Shown here piece by piece: positions 35,201 to 49,600 of a stretch of 64,000 bases of DNA. Position numbers and translations under genes: made by a program. The DNA comes from Chromobotia macracanthus. Lineage: Eukaryota > Chordata > Actinopteri > Cypriniformes > Botiidae. The DNA lies in the NCBI GenBank assembly GCA_036877525.1, contig JAZGTH010000007.1, positions 12,919,501 through 12,983,500 on the forward strand. The letters run 5' to 3'. Position 1 is the first letter of the stretch. Each line of letters opens with the position of its first letter. The notes beneath the pieces are model-generated. The model ran no database searches and was not told the origin of the DNA. It saw only the letters and a program-made list of their open reading frames with translations.

Positions 35201-37985
35201 GTCTTCTCTAAAGACTGTTGATATTGTGGCATTACATGAATAAAGGTACAAACATCATCTCTGCAGTCCTCAACTGGTTGAACTGGTTGCTAGGAGACCT
35301 TGCCAAAGTACTGTGGTTCCCACGGCGATAACCCTCCTAACACAACTATCTTTAGTTGAAGTGATCTTACTCTGAAGAAGCCTCATCAGCCTGCTTCACT
35401 TCAGGAAAACTGATCAACTGTGTAATTCTGATTAATAGTGAATACGAAAGATACTGGTGTTTTTACCGTACTGTATACTGTAATATACAATAATAAACAT
35501 TTCAAACTGTAGTATGCTAAACGTGTGCGTTTAACAGCATTTTACAATGGAGTTGGATCGTCCAGTCGGAATTAGAGCTGATATCCATATTATAAAAACA
35601 TATAACCTTTAGCAATTCTATCAAAGAATGAGTCAAAAAAGCAAAACAGCATACTGCAGACTGTGATAGCAGTTTAGACAAGAGTATTGTAATATTATGA
35701 CACTCCAAACCTGTGATGTGTACAGACTCAGGTACTCTAAACAGGAAGATCTGAATTCAGTGTGAAGATTCTCATCTTTAAAGAGAAACATACTGTAGTG
35801 TTTATGAGCACAAAAGCCCAGCAGGGACAGAAGCAGAGGTGTGTGGGAGAGAGACAGTACTCTATGTGTCAGAGCAGAGAGAGAGCTGTAATTACAGTAC
35901 ACAGCCTGCGAGAAATGGCCAGCAGTTTGAGGAGGGAAGATGATGGAGAAAGAGAGACTTTTAAATAAACAACTGAAAAAAGTCAATTAAATAAACCCCC
36001 AAACTGAAACTCCCACAGAATAACACACTCTCTCAGAGAGAACAGGTTCCCATGAAATTCATTTTCCTGTGCCTTTCACAAACCGTCAAAACCATCTTTC
36101 TGGAATAACCCTATTATAAGATGACAGTTTCTCACTCTCTGAAATAACTCCCTGTTGGGTTGTAAAACAAATAGCGGAGAGGTGTTTGTGGTATGTAAAC
36201 AGCACCAGCCCTGTAAGGCCAATCCTAAAGGTTGAGCTGCAGGAGTGGACTATGATAGTTCTTTCCTCTCAGGGACACACACTCCTCTGGTTTCTCACAC
36301 ACTCGGCATCATGGGAATACTCAAGGCTAATTAGCTCTCTGCATCTGGGAAACTTCAGCTTGTCTCCTCGCGATGTTGGCAACATTCCTATTCCCTTAGT
36401 AAGATCATGTTGCCTGAAACCCCAAAAATTCTTCCTGAAAAACTAAACAATGCCCCATAAACAACATTAATTACAAATACATACAGAAATACATATCTAA
36501 CTCAAAATTAAAATATAAAGAAAACAGCAGATAATGTGAGGTGATATGGTTTCAGGTTATTGGTTTTCAGAAATGCCCTGGTTCATGACAGTATAAATAT
36601 ACATACTGTTGGTATTGAAGTAATAAAATATATAAAAAAACAACAACCTCAAATCCATTTTTTGCACACACTTCCATAGCATTAGTCTTCATTATATTCT
36701 AAATCGTACATGCTCATGTATTACTCAGCCAAAAAAAGTGTAGTGCTCTCAACTAATTTAACAAACATTACTGTTTACATTTTATTATATGTATTGCTTT
36801 ACAATTACAAACTAACTGTTTAACTATTTACTACATGGTCATAGCATGAACAGGCACAAACACAGGGTAAAAATCAATCTGTAATAGGGGTCATGACCTG
36901 TAGACCGCTGAAGGAGATGAGAAGCTCTGTAATCTGTCTTCACTCAAGATAACTAACAAAACTGCAGGCTGTGTTCAAATCAGCATGGCTGTCTAACACA
37001 GAGAAATAACCTAATATATTAGCTTAGAAACAAATAACTAAATAGCATTGTTTCAGTCAAAACACAAAGATTTTATTGAAGACACATGCTGTCACTTAAC
37101 CAAAGTAATTTTGTCTTTAATTATGCAAATAAAGTGCTGTTAATCCAAATACAATTAATCCACAATAATGTGGGGAGAATTACTGTCTTGGTGATCTAAT
37201 CACTGGTGATCAGGTGAACCATTTACACCTGGTGGTAAGATGGAGGTTCTTGCACATGTGGTTAAACTCATCTCTATAAGGAATTATTAAAATGCTTCAA
37301 CAGTCAAGCTGTTATTAACAAGCATTGTAACTTGTGGCTATGCTAGACTTAAGAACTTGAGATGTTGTTTGGTAGATGGTGCATGTGTTCACACACAAGT
37401 CTGAATCTCAGGTCAAGTCTGAATCCATCTCAGGTCAATTCCATGCCTGCTCTTTCTTGCCATTGTTTCTGGATACTCATAAACCAAAAGCAACTTCCCA
37501 CTAAATAATATATGTATGATACTCTTTTTTTGGTCCTCTAAACTGATTGGCCAAGCAATATCTCAAAGTGTTAATATTTAGCACAATAACATTAACATTC
37601 ATAACGTATAATAAGTTTATAAGAATGGTCAAGTACTCAGTAATAAAGACTACTTCATACTGTTCATACTGGTTAATAAACCGTTATGTATCCCTATATT
37701 CTAATTCTAACTACCAACTTTAAAATGTTGTTAAGAATGTGTTAAGACAGTGTAAAGCAGAATTACAGTTTCTTAAATGGATTTAAAAAATACAGTCAAA
37801 ATGACCAACTTAACAAACTTATGAATGTCACTGTGAATGATGACGTGATGAGTTTAGTGAGGGTTTGTCAGCAAACGCAGGACTGGAAGAGAATAATGTA
37901 GATGTATGTTGAGGGTTTAAAGTGAATTAGCAGAGGGTTCAGCCTCAGGAACAGATCCATCACCAGCATCCTGCCTGTCTGCCCT
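29300..37985. other. Long desert segment without recognised genes
   Basis: About 8.7 kb with no recognisable exon. It holds CA-rich tracts near 30537-30560, 30661-30675 and 30740-30760. A short fragment (29698-29735) resembles the dispersed repeat seen at 41831 and 46954. GC-richer patches at 30250-30480, 34620-34960 and 36180-36410 are complex and could be regulatory. ORFs here (30250-30612, 30344-30709, 34333-34826, 35633-35986) overlap on both strands and show no family features. Confidence 0.4.
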
Positions 37986-37988
37986 GAT

Positions 37989-38096
37989 GCTATCTCTCTC
38001 TCTGTCTCTCTCTCTCTGTCTCTCTCTGTCTCTCTCTCTGTCTCTCTCTCTGTCTCTCTCTGTCTCTCTCTCTCTGTCTCTCTCTCTCTCTCTCTT
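37989..38096. repeat. (TC)n microsatellite with TGTC interruptions
   Basis: CTCTCTCTGTCTCTCTC-type repeats run for about 108 bases. On the minus strand they create frames rich in RERE residues, which are artefacts. Confidence 0.95.
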
Positions 38097-38099
38097 AAT

Positions 38100-41000
38100 T
38101 TGACTGTAGCCCATCTTCTTTCTGTGCTTGGCCACAGTTTCAGACTCCAGTGCTGTTTTAGTTGCAGCCCGCCAAACGTCCTTTGCACCCATCCCTCCTC
38201 AGATACAGGAGATGAATGTCTCCACTCTGGACCAAAGCTAGATCTGATTTATTCCTTTCCACCATTTACAAAGCATCACACAGAGCAGCTTTAATTTCCA
38301 TCAAATGTTTCTTTTGCTTTTCAGAAAGTAATTCACTTGTTTAAAAATTATACAAATGTAGACTGGCTGCATGGTGAGTAAATCTTAGCTGTGATTTTTA
38401 GTAAAAATTTGCTCACACCATTTAATTAGTGTAAAAAGGAAACTGGTTTTGTTTTAGCACACTGATATTGTAGGCTGTTTGAATTGTGCTCTGTGCAGTG
38501 AGATGACCTCCTCCTGAGGGGCTCGAAAAGAAAATCACTCACTCCAACTTTCTGATAGTCTGAACGTGTGACATGTTCGCTCTCTGTGAATGAGAACACA
38601 AAAGCTCCGAATCGCTGTGAGCGAAGGTCAATCAGCACGGCTCGTTCGGCCTGTTGACATCTGCCCATTAGCATTCGTTCAAGTCAGTTAAAAAACGAAA
38701 CATTTAACAAGTGAACGAGTGAAAGAAAATTAGCAACAACAAAGCATATCAGATGAGGACGACAGTTAAATGTGAATGTTTTGCCACACATCACTGGCAG
38801 GAAGGAGGTTTAGAGTTAGAAACCTGAGAGTTAAAAAGCCATGATTCAGGACGAAACTGCTTGTAGTCTCAGCACTAGCTACATACATCACAGGTGACAA
38901 AAAACAACAAGCAAAGGATTGCAACTGTTCAATCACTGTCAATCAATATAACCAGGTGCACAGTGAACAAGTGCTAGCTTACTGGACGAGTGCTGTACAC
39001 ATCTGTATTAAACTAGCTAACTAGATAAAATTACACTCAGAATTCAGATTTCATATCAGCTGTAGGAATAAATATGTTAATATTTAAATATTTCCCTGAA
39101 TAATATGCAGAATAACTAATTTGCTTCCGTATAATAACTCATTTACTGTTTATTATATTCTGGTCTGTAGATATTGCTTGGGTCCCTGCTGTAATGCAAG
39201 TCTTTATAAATGTTTAGTCTGGTAAAACAGATCAGCATTAAGAACACACCTCTCTGAATATTTTGATGTATCACAATCAAAATATCAGTAATAGTGATGC
39301 TTGCCTGAGCTCACTCAAGTCATACAAAAGTTACCTTAAGACAGTTTTAAGGTATTTGGCTGCTGTTGATACGTAACCAAGTATATTTTGGGCATTTAAT
39401 TCTGTACATAAGGATAAACGATATCATGTCAAGAATGCACTGGCTTCTAAATCCTAACTGTAATAAACACCAGCAGGTGTTTAAATCTAAACTGAACCTC
39501 TGACAGGAGAAACACCTGACACAGGTAGAATGAGGGGTGTGTGTTTGTGTATGTTTGCATAGCATGACACTTAGCCACAGGTCCCTAGAGACCGGCTGTG
39601 TTATACACACTTAGACACACATCAGAGGGCTCAGGTTTACAGCATAACCTGTCCACCTGATCTCCCTCCTTGTAATCAGTCTTCTGGCACATGCAATTAA
39701 AAGATGTCAAACCTGGTTTCTTTAACTGTGTTTAGGTTTGACTTGTCAGCATGTCAAAGGGTATCTAAAGAAGGTCTCAATTAAGGGAGAAAAAGAGAGG
39801 TCTGGAAAAGTGAGTTTCAGGAGGACCGCTGTCCCTGAGGCATAAGAGGCCGCTCACAGAGACAATAGTCTGGGAACACGATAAAAACAGAGGGGAATAC
39901 AGCATGTCTGTCTCTCCTGCCCCCTGGGAATTCTGGGACTCAGACGGCGGGATTCCAAAGGAGAGGTATCAGGTTTGTAAGGCTGATGCAGACTACTGGG
40001 ATGAGTTCCAATCGCTCCACACTGTCTCAGTCCAGGGTATGGAGGCGCCACCAGGTAACGAGAGGCGCGGCGTTGCCGTGCCAGTGAGTGTAACTGGAGA
40101 TTCAAAACTCTGGACCGAAAGTTCCAGTCAGTCATTATTAGAGTAGGAAACACTGTCTGTCACTGAAATATCCTAGTCAACACATACAGTAACAGGCACA
40201 AATCCAGAACTGTACTCTATACAGAGCACCGTCTACTTCCTGGATTACACCACATAACTTTGCCCCGAGTTAGAACAACCCTGGGGATTTTGAGCCGTTG
40301 GATAAAAACACACACAGAAATGATGGGCACAGACTCTTTTTACCCTCACACCATGATTCCATCTAGTTGGAGGATATTAAACATGTTTGATATTTTAAGC
40401 CAAAATTGTTTGCAAAGTGCATGATGCTATATGACTCAAATCAAAAAAAGAACTGAAAATGTCAAACAATCCTAGCAACAGGAGAGTGCTTGCATCCATA
40501 TCAATTTGTGTTGAGGCCAAACTTCTGGTTATGCATTATTGCAGTATTTCCTATAACCAGTACTTGACTTACATGGTATCTTCACATGGACATCAAGCAT
40601 TTCTTCATTTTATAATGTTCTCTGAGGTCCACTTGTAATGTTAGCAAGATATTTACATCACAATGATAATGTAGAAGGCTATTTTCTCTGATTCTCTCTT
40701 TTGAAAGATTCGTTTTGATAGGTGTGTCACATTCAAGACCTGGAAGTAAATGCCAGCCACTATGATTGGGTAGCAAATGTAACACAAAACACTGTGACAT
40801 TTGTGCATTTTGACATCTTATCAGATACAATATAGTCTGCACTGCATCTTTTTTCAGTCTCTCTGCATCAAAATGTTTTGTTTAAAAATGACCCTGCAGT
40901 AAAGTGAAGCGGACAAACACCATATTCCCCATAGTGGTTTAGCTAAGAGCTCAGGACAGGTCTTTAAATACAGCATGAATAATCATTATGTTTAAACACG

Positions 41001-43400
41001 TACAGTGATGTACAGCTGTTTCAGTTCAGGCAAGCAGGAATCAGAAAAGCTCAACCCTGTTCACCGCGGGAAAGAGGCACAGACAGAGTCATGTAATCTG
41101 CTGAAGAACTGATCTCAGATGAGTGACTGACGGTGATTCTAACAATGATGATGGATCCTCTAAACTAAAACTCAAAAGGCTCGTTCTGTAGTGCGATTTA
41201 TCTGAACAGGCTTCTCTCTGCTGGCTGTGTTTGGCTCCCAGCAGCTCAGTGGTTTGAGTGACTGCAGTCGGGGAAACCCCGCAATACAAGCACATATTAC
41301 AGTTTGCACAGCACTCAGAGTGATGCCTCCAAAAATACAGTTATTTTCCCCAAATACACACACACAGAGTTTGTTGCTTTATGATATTTTACCTGTGAGT
41401 GTTATGTGTTGCTAATATAAGCATTTTAGTGGTGTAGAATACAAGCATGAACAAAGTAGCAGAAGTAAATGGCTGAAGCATTAAATACAAAGTACTGGGT
41501 AAATATGATGACAATGCAGGACATAACATAACATAGTTATTGTAAAGACAGATTCGTTTTAGCAGTCTAGCTATGATGGGTGACTAGCCAGGGTAAATTA
41601 GTCCATGATATGGGACATTTAAACGCTAACAAAATCTTTGTTAGCATATGCTGGATCAGTATGAATTCCATGAATGACAAAACTTCTTTTGCTTACACTA
41701 AAGCTATTAAATGGCTGCATAAATGTTAAAGTCCATGTTGCATGAACCACTTGTATGGAGCGTTTTGGACCATTTTTGATACATGGAAAAGAGCAGCTCA
41801 GAGTTTCTGCCAAAGTTCAATCTGCTATTGTGTTCCACAGAAGAAAAAAATTGTGTTTGGAATGACATAATAGTAAGTAAATGATTACAGTATGTTCATT
41901 TTTGGCTGAACTATTTCTTTAAGGAATTATATATACATTAAATACATTTAACAGACTGAGTTAATATGTAAGATCATTATTGAGTCATAACAGATACAAT
42001 AACCATTTACTGAATTTATGTACCAAATTAAAGACAACAACACAAAGCAAGAGACAGTCATGTCTTTGGAGAACAGATAAAGACCACTCCACTAGGTGTA
42101 ACCATCTCAAAAACCCAGAGGGTGATCATGCTTGAGTTCCACCATAAACATCTAATCTCAAAATGTTCAGCACTTAAATTAAAACCCTCTTTCTCTAACA
42201 TTCTAGCCACTCCAACAACATTAATTTTCTTCTCCATTTGGATTTAGACGAGAGGTCTTCATATGAACTCAGGAACCAGAGGAACATGGGAGCATCCAAT
42301 TATTATCTGGTATGGTCAAGAGTTCTGGTCGTAACTTCTCACATTTGAAGAGGATAACAAATGAAAATTAACCTCCAGACCTTCATTTTATAACCGCATT
42401 GAGTTAAATGGATGGTAATTCATCCATGGAAATCAGCAGAGTGGTCGGCGTGGCGACAGGAACGTTAGTGAAGCACTCAGCACTAAATGCAATCAGAAGC
42501 TGCATTAGCTGCCAGAGGAGCAGATTTCTGCTTTTACATTTATTTGACTTAAACTAAGTGAATGAGCAGAGGTTTAAACCCTGTACCATTTCCATGTTAA
42601 TGCCAGCTCTAACTGTGCTTAGGATTTCATTCACTATCAACAGCTAAACATTACCTTTGTGACCATCCTTTACAGAACATCAGGCTACTTGGAAGCTTGT
42701 GAGATTCCAGGTATCAAACTAAAAACAAAATAATCAATTTACTCCTTTTACCACTAGGTGAGTACCTAATAAATAATACATTTTTATTACAATATTGCAA
42801 TACCAATAAGTGGTAATTTCCCTGTCTTGTACTTAACAGGCAGATTTTTGCTGTGGGACTACTGTGTAAACACTTTTTATGTCTGGCTCAAATCACTTTT
42901 AAAATTACTCTTAGATTTCAAGTTTGTTGCCAGATCAAATATAGTTTTAACTGCCCATTCTTCAATGAATGCCCTTTGCAGGCCTGCATTATACTGCAAC
43001 AGATTCATTAAACAATCTGCCTGATCCTGATCATTTCTGCTGTATGATATGCAGGAGCAGCACACGGTTTGTCAAAATCTCTTCTTTCTCCCGTGAGTAT
43101 CTATCCAGCTTCTTCCTTTTAACATCATTTAAAGGAGCAACAAAATGTTTATTTTTCATAATACAATTGATTTAAACATTTAGAACTAACTATATAAATG
43201 TGTGTTAGTAGACTGGTGACTGCAGGATTTTAATTAATATCAAAGATAAATATAGATTCTTTAGTTTTGCATATCAAGCAGTGCAGGGTTTTAGCAATCA
43301 ATTTTCCTTAAATGAGGTAGTAATATAAGGCTCTTTATATTTTTGACACATCATTAAAAAGATGCCATACACCACACGCCATATATTTGAGCAATATACA
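38100..43400. other. Desert segment downstream of hat1 without recognised genes
   Basis: No exon is recognised. GC-richer, complex patches lie at 38440-38690 and 39780-40140. The latter is open on both strands (39904-40146 plus, 39854-40153 minus), but neither frame resembles a known protein. The dispersed repeat at 41831-41925 is listed separately. I looked here on the minus strand for metap1d exons, which other vertebrates have between hat1 and dlx1, and saw none. Confidence 0.4.
41831..41925 (-). repeat. Dispersed cyprinid-type repeat
   Basis: It contains TTCCACAGAAGAAA, TTTGGAATGACATAATAG, GTAAATGATTACAG and TTTTTGGCTGAACTATTTC, closing with TTTAA. This is a diverged copy of a very abundant fish repeat whose usual ending is TTTTTGGGTGAACTATCCC. 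Related fragments occur at 46954-47035 (opposite orientation) and 29698-29735. The left boundary may extend to about 41600. Confidence 0.6.
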
Positions 43401-43406
43401 AAACAT

Positions 43407-43412
43407 TTTATT
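43407..43412 (-). terminator. hat1 poly(A) signal
   Basis: AATAAA on the minus strand (TTTATT on the plus strand), about 270 bases past the hat1 stop codon. It is the most plausible polyadenylation signal for hat1; cleavage would fall near 43390. Confidence 0.55.
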
Positions 43413-43683
43413 TGTTTTTCAAAGGAAGTGCTTCAAAATCTACATTTTTACATTTTAAAGAAAACATTTCATGGAAAAAACAATGACATTATCAGCTCAA
43501 AAAATTCTGCTCCAGGGTAGACCAATGCACTTGTGTGTGATTAAATGAATGATTACCCATAACACATGGAGCTTATCATGTTTAAACACTGTGAGAAAGA
43601 GCAGAATGTCAGTTCAAGACTATTTGTGTGTTGATGTCTCACATGAGTCTTTAGGACTATGCAGAAATCTGACTGTTGTTTGT

Positions 43684-46600
43684 TCACACTTGAGCCAGTC
43701 GCTCCAGCACTCTGCGATATTCCACTAGTACATCCTGGTAGCTCTTCTCTAGTTCCTCGTGTTGCAGTCTTGTGTCTATCTGGCTGATGTGGGACGCCAA
43801 CTCCTCTGGCCTCAAACATTTTCTCATCTTTGTCAGCTCACGTTGGTTCTTCTACATGCATGGCAAAAGCATTGGAAAAAAACACACAGGTGTCAGTACA
43901 GCAGAGGAGAAAATAAGATGGAAACCAGATCCCATACAAAACCCTAGGGCAAACAGATTACATCACAGCTAAACTTCATCACATATAAAAACAAAGTGAA
44001 AGAAAGGGGGGGAGAAATAAAAGAGTAGTGAGCAAAAATTAAGTGTGTAAATTTACTGAGAGGAAAAACACTGTCGGATACACAGATTAAATGTACATTT
44101 ATAGTCGCCCCACTTCTGTGTGCTGTTTTTCAATGCAGAAACCTGCAATGTATTTACTAATCAATCATAATCTGATACATTTGCACAAGTGTAAGGCAAC
44201 AATCTCATTTGTTTTTGAGCAGGTTTTGGGCTGTGGCATGCATATTAAGTTAGTGAGGGTAATGAGTCCATTGTTATTTAATTGAATTAATTTTATTTAA
44301 GTTCAACAGCTTATGAATCATTTTTTACATTTAATAAAAGGGAAGTGAAAGTGACATATTTGTCAGATATGGTAACCCATACCTGAAATGTGACCTCTGC
44401 ATTTAACCCATCACTGGTGAGGAGTGAACACACACTGCAAGTCGTGCACATACACACACACAGAGCAGTGGGCAGCACACTACTGCGCCTGGGGAGCAAT
44501 TTGTTCAGCTGCTACCTGCATGGCTGGAATCGAACCAGCAACCTTCTGATTACAAGCCCGATTCACCAGTAGGCCACAATTGCCCCCAAAATAGGAACCG
44601 GATTCATCAACCGATTCATCTAGAGTCGTAATTTTGCTTCCACGTTGCATTAGCGAGCCCCAGGCGCTGGAAGCTGAACTTAATTTAGAAAGGAATATTG
44701 TAAAATGATAAAAAAAAAAATGTTTTGCTCATGTTTCACAGATAATCTTTTCCAACACGCCTCTATTCTATGTATATAGGGCTTATTACAGAAAACACTT
44801 TACAGAAGTGGACACGATTTGCCTGGCACAATGAATGTTACGATCACAGTAAGAGGACTTTGTTTAAGAGATGTCTGTGTACATTTTCTATTGATCATGG
44901 CAGCAGTAATTCATCAAATGAGAGCACTGTAAGCAGGCATACGTCAGATGTCAAGCATGTCAAAGAGCTTATTCAGTCAAAGAGCTTATACTGCCTGGAT
45001 GGCAGTACTGGAGTGATGCTATACAGTCCCAGTAAAATAAACCAGATCACTGCAGTCTGCTTCATCCTCAAAACCAGCCTACAACACTCAGTGTAAACTG
45101 CACTAATTCAGTGTCTGTGCTGCTATGTGATTTGCATCCTTTAGTCAATGGTGCACTAGAACGTTGTAGACAGTATATGCAAGTTATTTGAATAAATAAA
45201 AGCACATGCAAATAGTTGGTGAATCCCCCTCAAGTTTGTATTACAATATTAGTAAGGACACCTTATAGATTTCCATTCTTTTCATACCAGGCTAATAATA
45301 ATTTCTATCCTGTAAACAAAACTTTCACAAATAAACCTGTTGATTGTACTAGATTGAAAGTAAAGTATAAATTGGATGATGTGGTTTAATATTTGTGATA
45401 AAGGATCTGAGATTCTTACAAAGTACTTGTGTGTACAATCAAGACTTAAATTTTGACATGAAGCTAAAGACATACATTTGTGGTATATGTCAATTTTAAT
45501 TTTTATCTTCAAATATACATATATGTATTACTTCACTTATAACATTAATTTTACTTTTTCACTATTATTTTTATATTATTTCTATCATTGTTGTTTAATC
45601 TTATGTTGGGTGCTGTTTGCCTTCACAAGTACAGTTATGGGAATGGTCTCCATCTCAATGTTTTTAACATTGTCATGTAACATTGCTGAAGCTTTCTTTG
45701 TTTGGTATAACAGCACCCGCTGAATCTGTCAGATGAAATCAGACTGATCACTGAGATTATTCAATAAGCGCCATCATCACTTCGCCTGCCTGACGTTCTT
45801 CTCCATATCTTTATCTGCCTCGTGGTTAAGCAGAAGTGTGAACTCACCACAGAGTTTCACTGTCTTTGAGGAACGGGCAAAGTCATCTTTGGACACCCTG
45901 GACACACACACAATCTCAAGACTCCCCCTACGCTCGCTCGCTCGCGCACACACACACACACAAAGATAATCTGCAACACATTCAGAGTACAGAGATCACC
46001 AGAAGAGAGAGAGGAAGACAAAAACACATATGGTCTGCAGATTCTGCTCTACTTCCTGTCCAGTCTGATGTGTTTTTCTCTTGGCTCCAGCTGTTTGGTC
46101 TGGTGAGTATGGTTACTCTGCTGTCAAAGTTCTCTGTGCTGGACAGTGTCATGATGATGCAGCACATTAAAACTGCTGTAGCTTTGGTTTTAAAGCACTG
46201 CTACATGTCATCCACTAACTTTATCTTCTACATATCCTCTAATATCATCATTTCCATACAGAACAAAGACACAAACAGCCAAAGTTGCAAGCAGTTTGGA
46301 GGTATGGTGTAGAGCTACAGGATAATGTCAGGGTGGCTGTTTGTCAGTTTAAAAAGTTTGTAGACATAGTGTGATCGAGACAATGAAACTAAGTATTGAG
46401 TAAATCCACCACAGACTGGCTCCAGAAAAAGAAAATGTGTCTTTTGGAGTAGCCCAGTCTGAGCCCAGACCTTAACTAAAGATGCTGCTCACACCAGACA
46501 CCATACAAATGTGTCTTAACTGAAGAAGTTCTGTAAAGAGGAACGATCAAAACTTCCTCCAGAATGTTCTGCAGGTCTGATCCAGAGCCACTAAGTGTTT

Positions 46601-49600
46601 TCTTGAAGTCACTGCTGCCAAAGGAGGTTCTACCAGCTATTAACTCCAAGAGTTCTCTTCCTTTTTCCTCCAGCACTGTGAATGTTTAATGCATGTGTTC
46701 AATAAAAATTAGAACTGTTTGTATTTTGTCAGCTTAAGCACACTGTGTTTGTCTACTGTTGTGATCATATTTTATTGAAATTTACTGCAGAAAACCAGTT
46801 AATTTCAAGGGCTTCACATGCTTTTTCTTCTCACTGTATATGAAACAGTATGATGAGATTAATGATGACTAGGTCTGCACACAAACCTCAGCAACAGAAT
46901 TCCACAGAAACGTCTGCAATGTTATTCACAAAGTGTGTGTTCATCCATTAGATTATACTTCACCCCAAAATACATTTCTGTCATCATTAACTCTCCCTTA
47001 TGTCATTTCAAATATTTTTTTCCAGAATGTTCATGCTGCTTTTTTCAAGTTTTTAAGCTCATAAAAAGAAGAAAAATGCTAGACTAGATTACACAGAAAT
47101 GTATATTCTCGCATATGTGCATTAGAATGCTGCACTAAAAGCTACAAATTATATCTATAACATATACAAAAGTCTACAGGGATAAAGGCACAGCTTCAAA
47201 GTGAGCCATAACACTGCAAAGTCTTCATGCAGAGAGAGAGAAAGCATGTGAGAGAGAGTGAGTGCAGGTGACTGGGTGCTGCATTCTCCCTGCTAAATGG
47301 CTCCGCTTAAATCAGATGCAAATCTGTAATAATGACACTTGTTGTGAATGGAGCTCGTGGTGTGGATGTGGAGACTGCGGCTGCCGCCCGGTGTGAACCA
47401 TTATACCCTCAAACAAACCCAGAGCGAGGCCCCGGGTCCCTCACACTCTTAACACCGCGTGAGAGGATCACACAGGAAACGGCACAAACTATTCACACCA
47501 CTCTATGAATAAATTATAGCAGACAAAGGCTGCAGAATGTCAGAACCGAAGCTCTGAAAGTTTTTTGTTTTTGTCATTTTAATAGAGCATACTAATATAA
47601 CTGGCCAGATAAATGTGCTGAGGAGACCAGCTCTTTTTGTGTTGAAAAGAAGCTTCATCTCATGTTGTATTTTGATCTGTGCAGTTTAAAAAAATCTGAC
47701 ACAAGCAGGCCAATCCTGAGAGTTAAAGTCGGTGACACACTGAGGTTTTTTTTCAGGTCTTGGCATGTTTTATTGTTGCTTGTAATCCATGTTAAAGACA
47801 TTATGTTGAAGCTTCAGTCTTTTCGGCTTTATGACTGATTAATCAATGCATGAGGTACACCTGATGGGTGATGAACGGAGTACACAACACTGCTGGCACC
47901 CTGTTGCTTTAAAACAGTTTGTCAAAACAGATGGCAGAAGACAAACAGCAGATAAAAGCGGACCTGTACTTACTCTGTAGGGTCCATACAGTCTTTTCTT
48001 CACCTCCAGGCGAAATTCTCTGGCCTTCTCTTCATCGCTCATGTCTGTGTTTCTGAGACGCAGGATTTCGTAAACACGCCGTGCATGTTTCTGAAAGTGA
48101 GACAGTAGACAACTACATTATAAGGGTCTGTTTCCTTTGAGGAATATTCTGGGTTTTGTAATGTGCAGTCGGTTAACAAATGAACAGTCAGTCAGTTATT
48201 AATGCAAAATAAACAGTGATTGTGAGGCAAAGCGGAGGTCTGTATGTGCATGTGTGTTGTCAATGGTTTTTTTTCTGGACATTATTTGCGTGTCCAATTA
48301 GTGCTTTACAGCTTTTACCACTTATAACAGCTTGAACAGCGGTCCAAGTTTAGAAAAATGCGAGCATGCACTTTCTTTAAACATGCAGCTCATTGAGCGC
48401 AATTAAGAGAGAGAGACAGGACACGGTAGCTCTGATTTACTGGCATTGATTATAAAATTACAGTCTATAATTAAGATGAAAGTATTTATTTGTTGATGTG
48501 TGTGGTTTAGTATAGGCTACTAGTTCTGAATACATGTTAAATAATGCCTGCTGAATTTGTTGCATTTTGTGTATGGAACATGCAAGATTTTTCAAAAGTG
48601 TACACAATACACACAATCCCGTGCCAAATTTTAGGCCCTGCAAGACCCTCAATACACTATACAAAAGCACCATCCACAGCAATTACAGACTAAAGGTTTA
48701 ACCCTGTCCATTTCTCTGGATCTGAATCCCATTTTACTTGGGGATTCCAGTGCTTGTAAGGCTCTTAGTCTGTAACCATGCCCCGAGGGGGTCCTCCACA
48801 CTTCATACAGTTCCCACCAGGGTAGTATGGAGAGCCAAGCATTTTTGCCTGGCCATGCCACAGGCACCACCCTGAGATAATCACTCACAAACAACACGAG
48901 CAGAATGGATTGTGGGGAATAAAAGAGGATGCTGGGTTATAATTGGAGTAGTTAAAGAGTGACCGGAGCAGAGTGAGAGTAAGGAGTCCCACAGGGGTCA
49001 CTGTTAGGCCCACACCCACTCACTAACTGCTAATGGCCAACGGCCTTCAGAGGAAAGGGATGCTTACTCCTACCTTCAGGTTTTTAAGTTCATGAAGGGC
49101 AGAGCCATTACTTGTATATAAATGCTTTGACTCTAAGAGAGAATCATACTATTTATTGGCTTGTTTTACTATTTAAAATATGAAAGCACCAGTGGAACTT
49201 TAAAAAAAGGTTTCCAAACAGTTTCAAAAACAGGGCTTGCCAGGACAGCTGAAAAGTATATCCATATTTTTCAAAATATTTCATATATTCATCAAAAACA
49301 TGTGTTCTCATTGCTCTGAAAGACCTAAAACCCATTGCTGGCAAAATTCACATATACTAATCAATCTAAATGCAGCAAAAAAAAATATTCAGACTTCCTT
49401 AACTGCCTTTCTTCCTCATTAATTAAACAATAAAGAACAAGAGGTTGTGCTTCATTGTAAAGAGTCACAGCTGAATATTATAATATTTTGCTTAATGGTA
49501 TTTAATAAAAACAAGGCACCAAAAAGGAGTAAATAAAGTACGGCTACTGACAAGCGAGCATCATGGGCCAAAGCTTTGAGCTTCATCAAATCACCATAAG

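Noticed and set aside
37868..38192. RERE-rich minus-strand ORFs
   Set aside because: Translations of the (TC)n microsatellite.
39854..40153. Overlapping ORFs on both strands
   Set aside because: Both frames are open because of GC-rich composition; no protein similarity, splice context or partner exon is seen.
44526..44577. tRNA gene
   Set aside because: Box A and box B are present, but the sequence continues into a SINE body with an AT-rich tail and no complete cloverleaf.
45785..45923. Alternative last exon of hat1
   Set aside because: The phase does not match exon 10, and the exon at 43851-43684 encodes the family-typical C-terminus.
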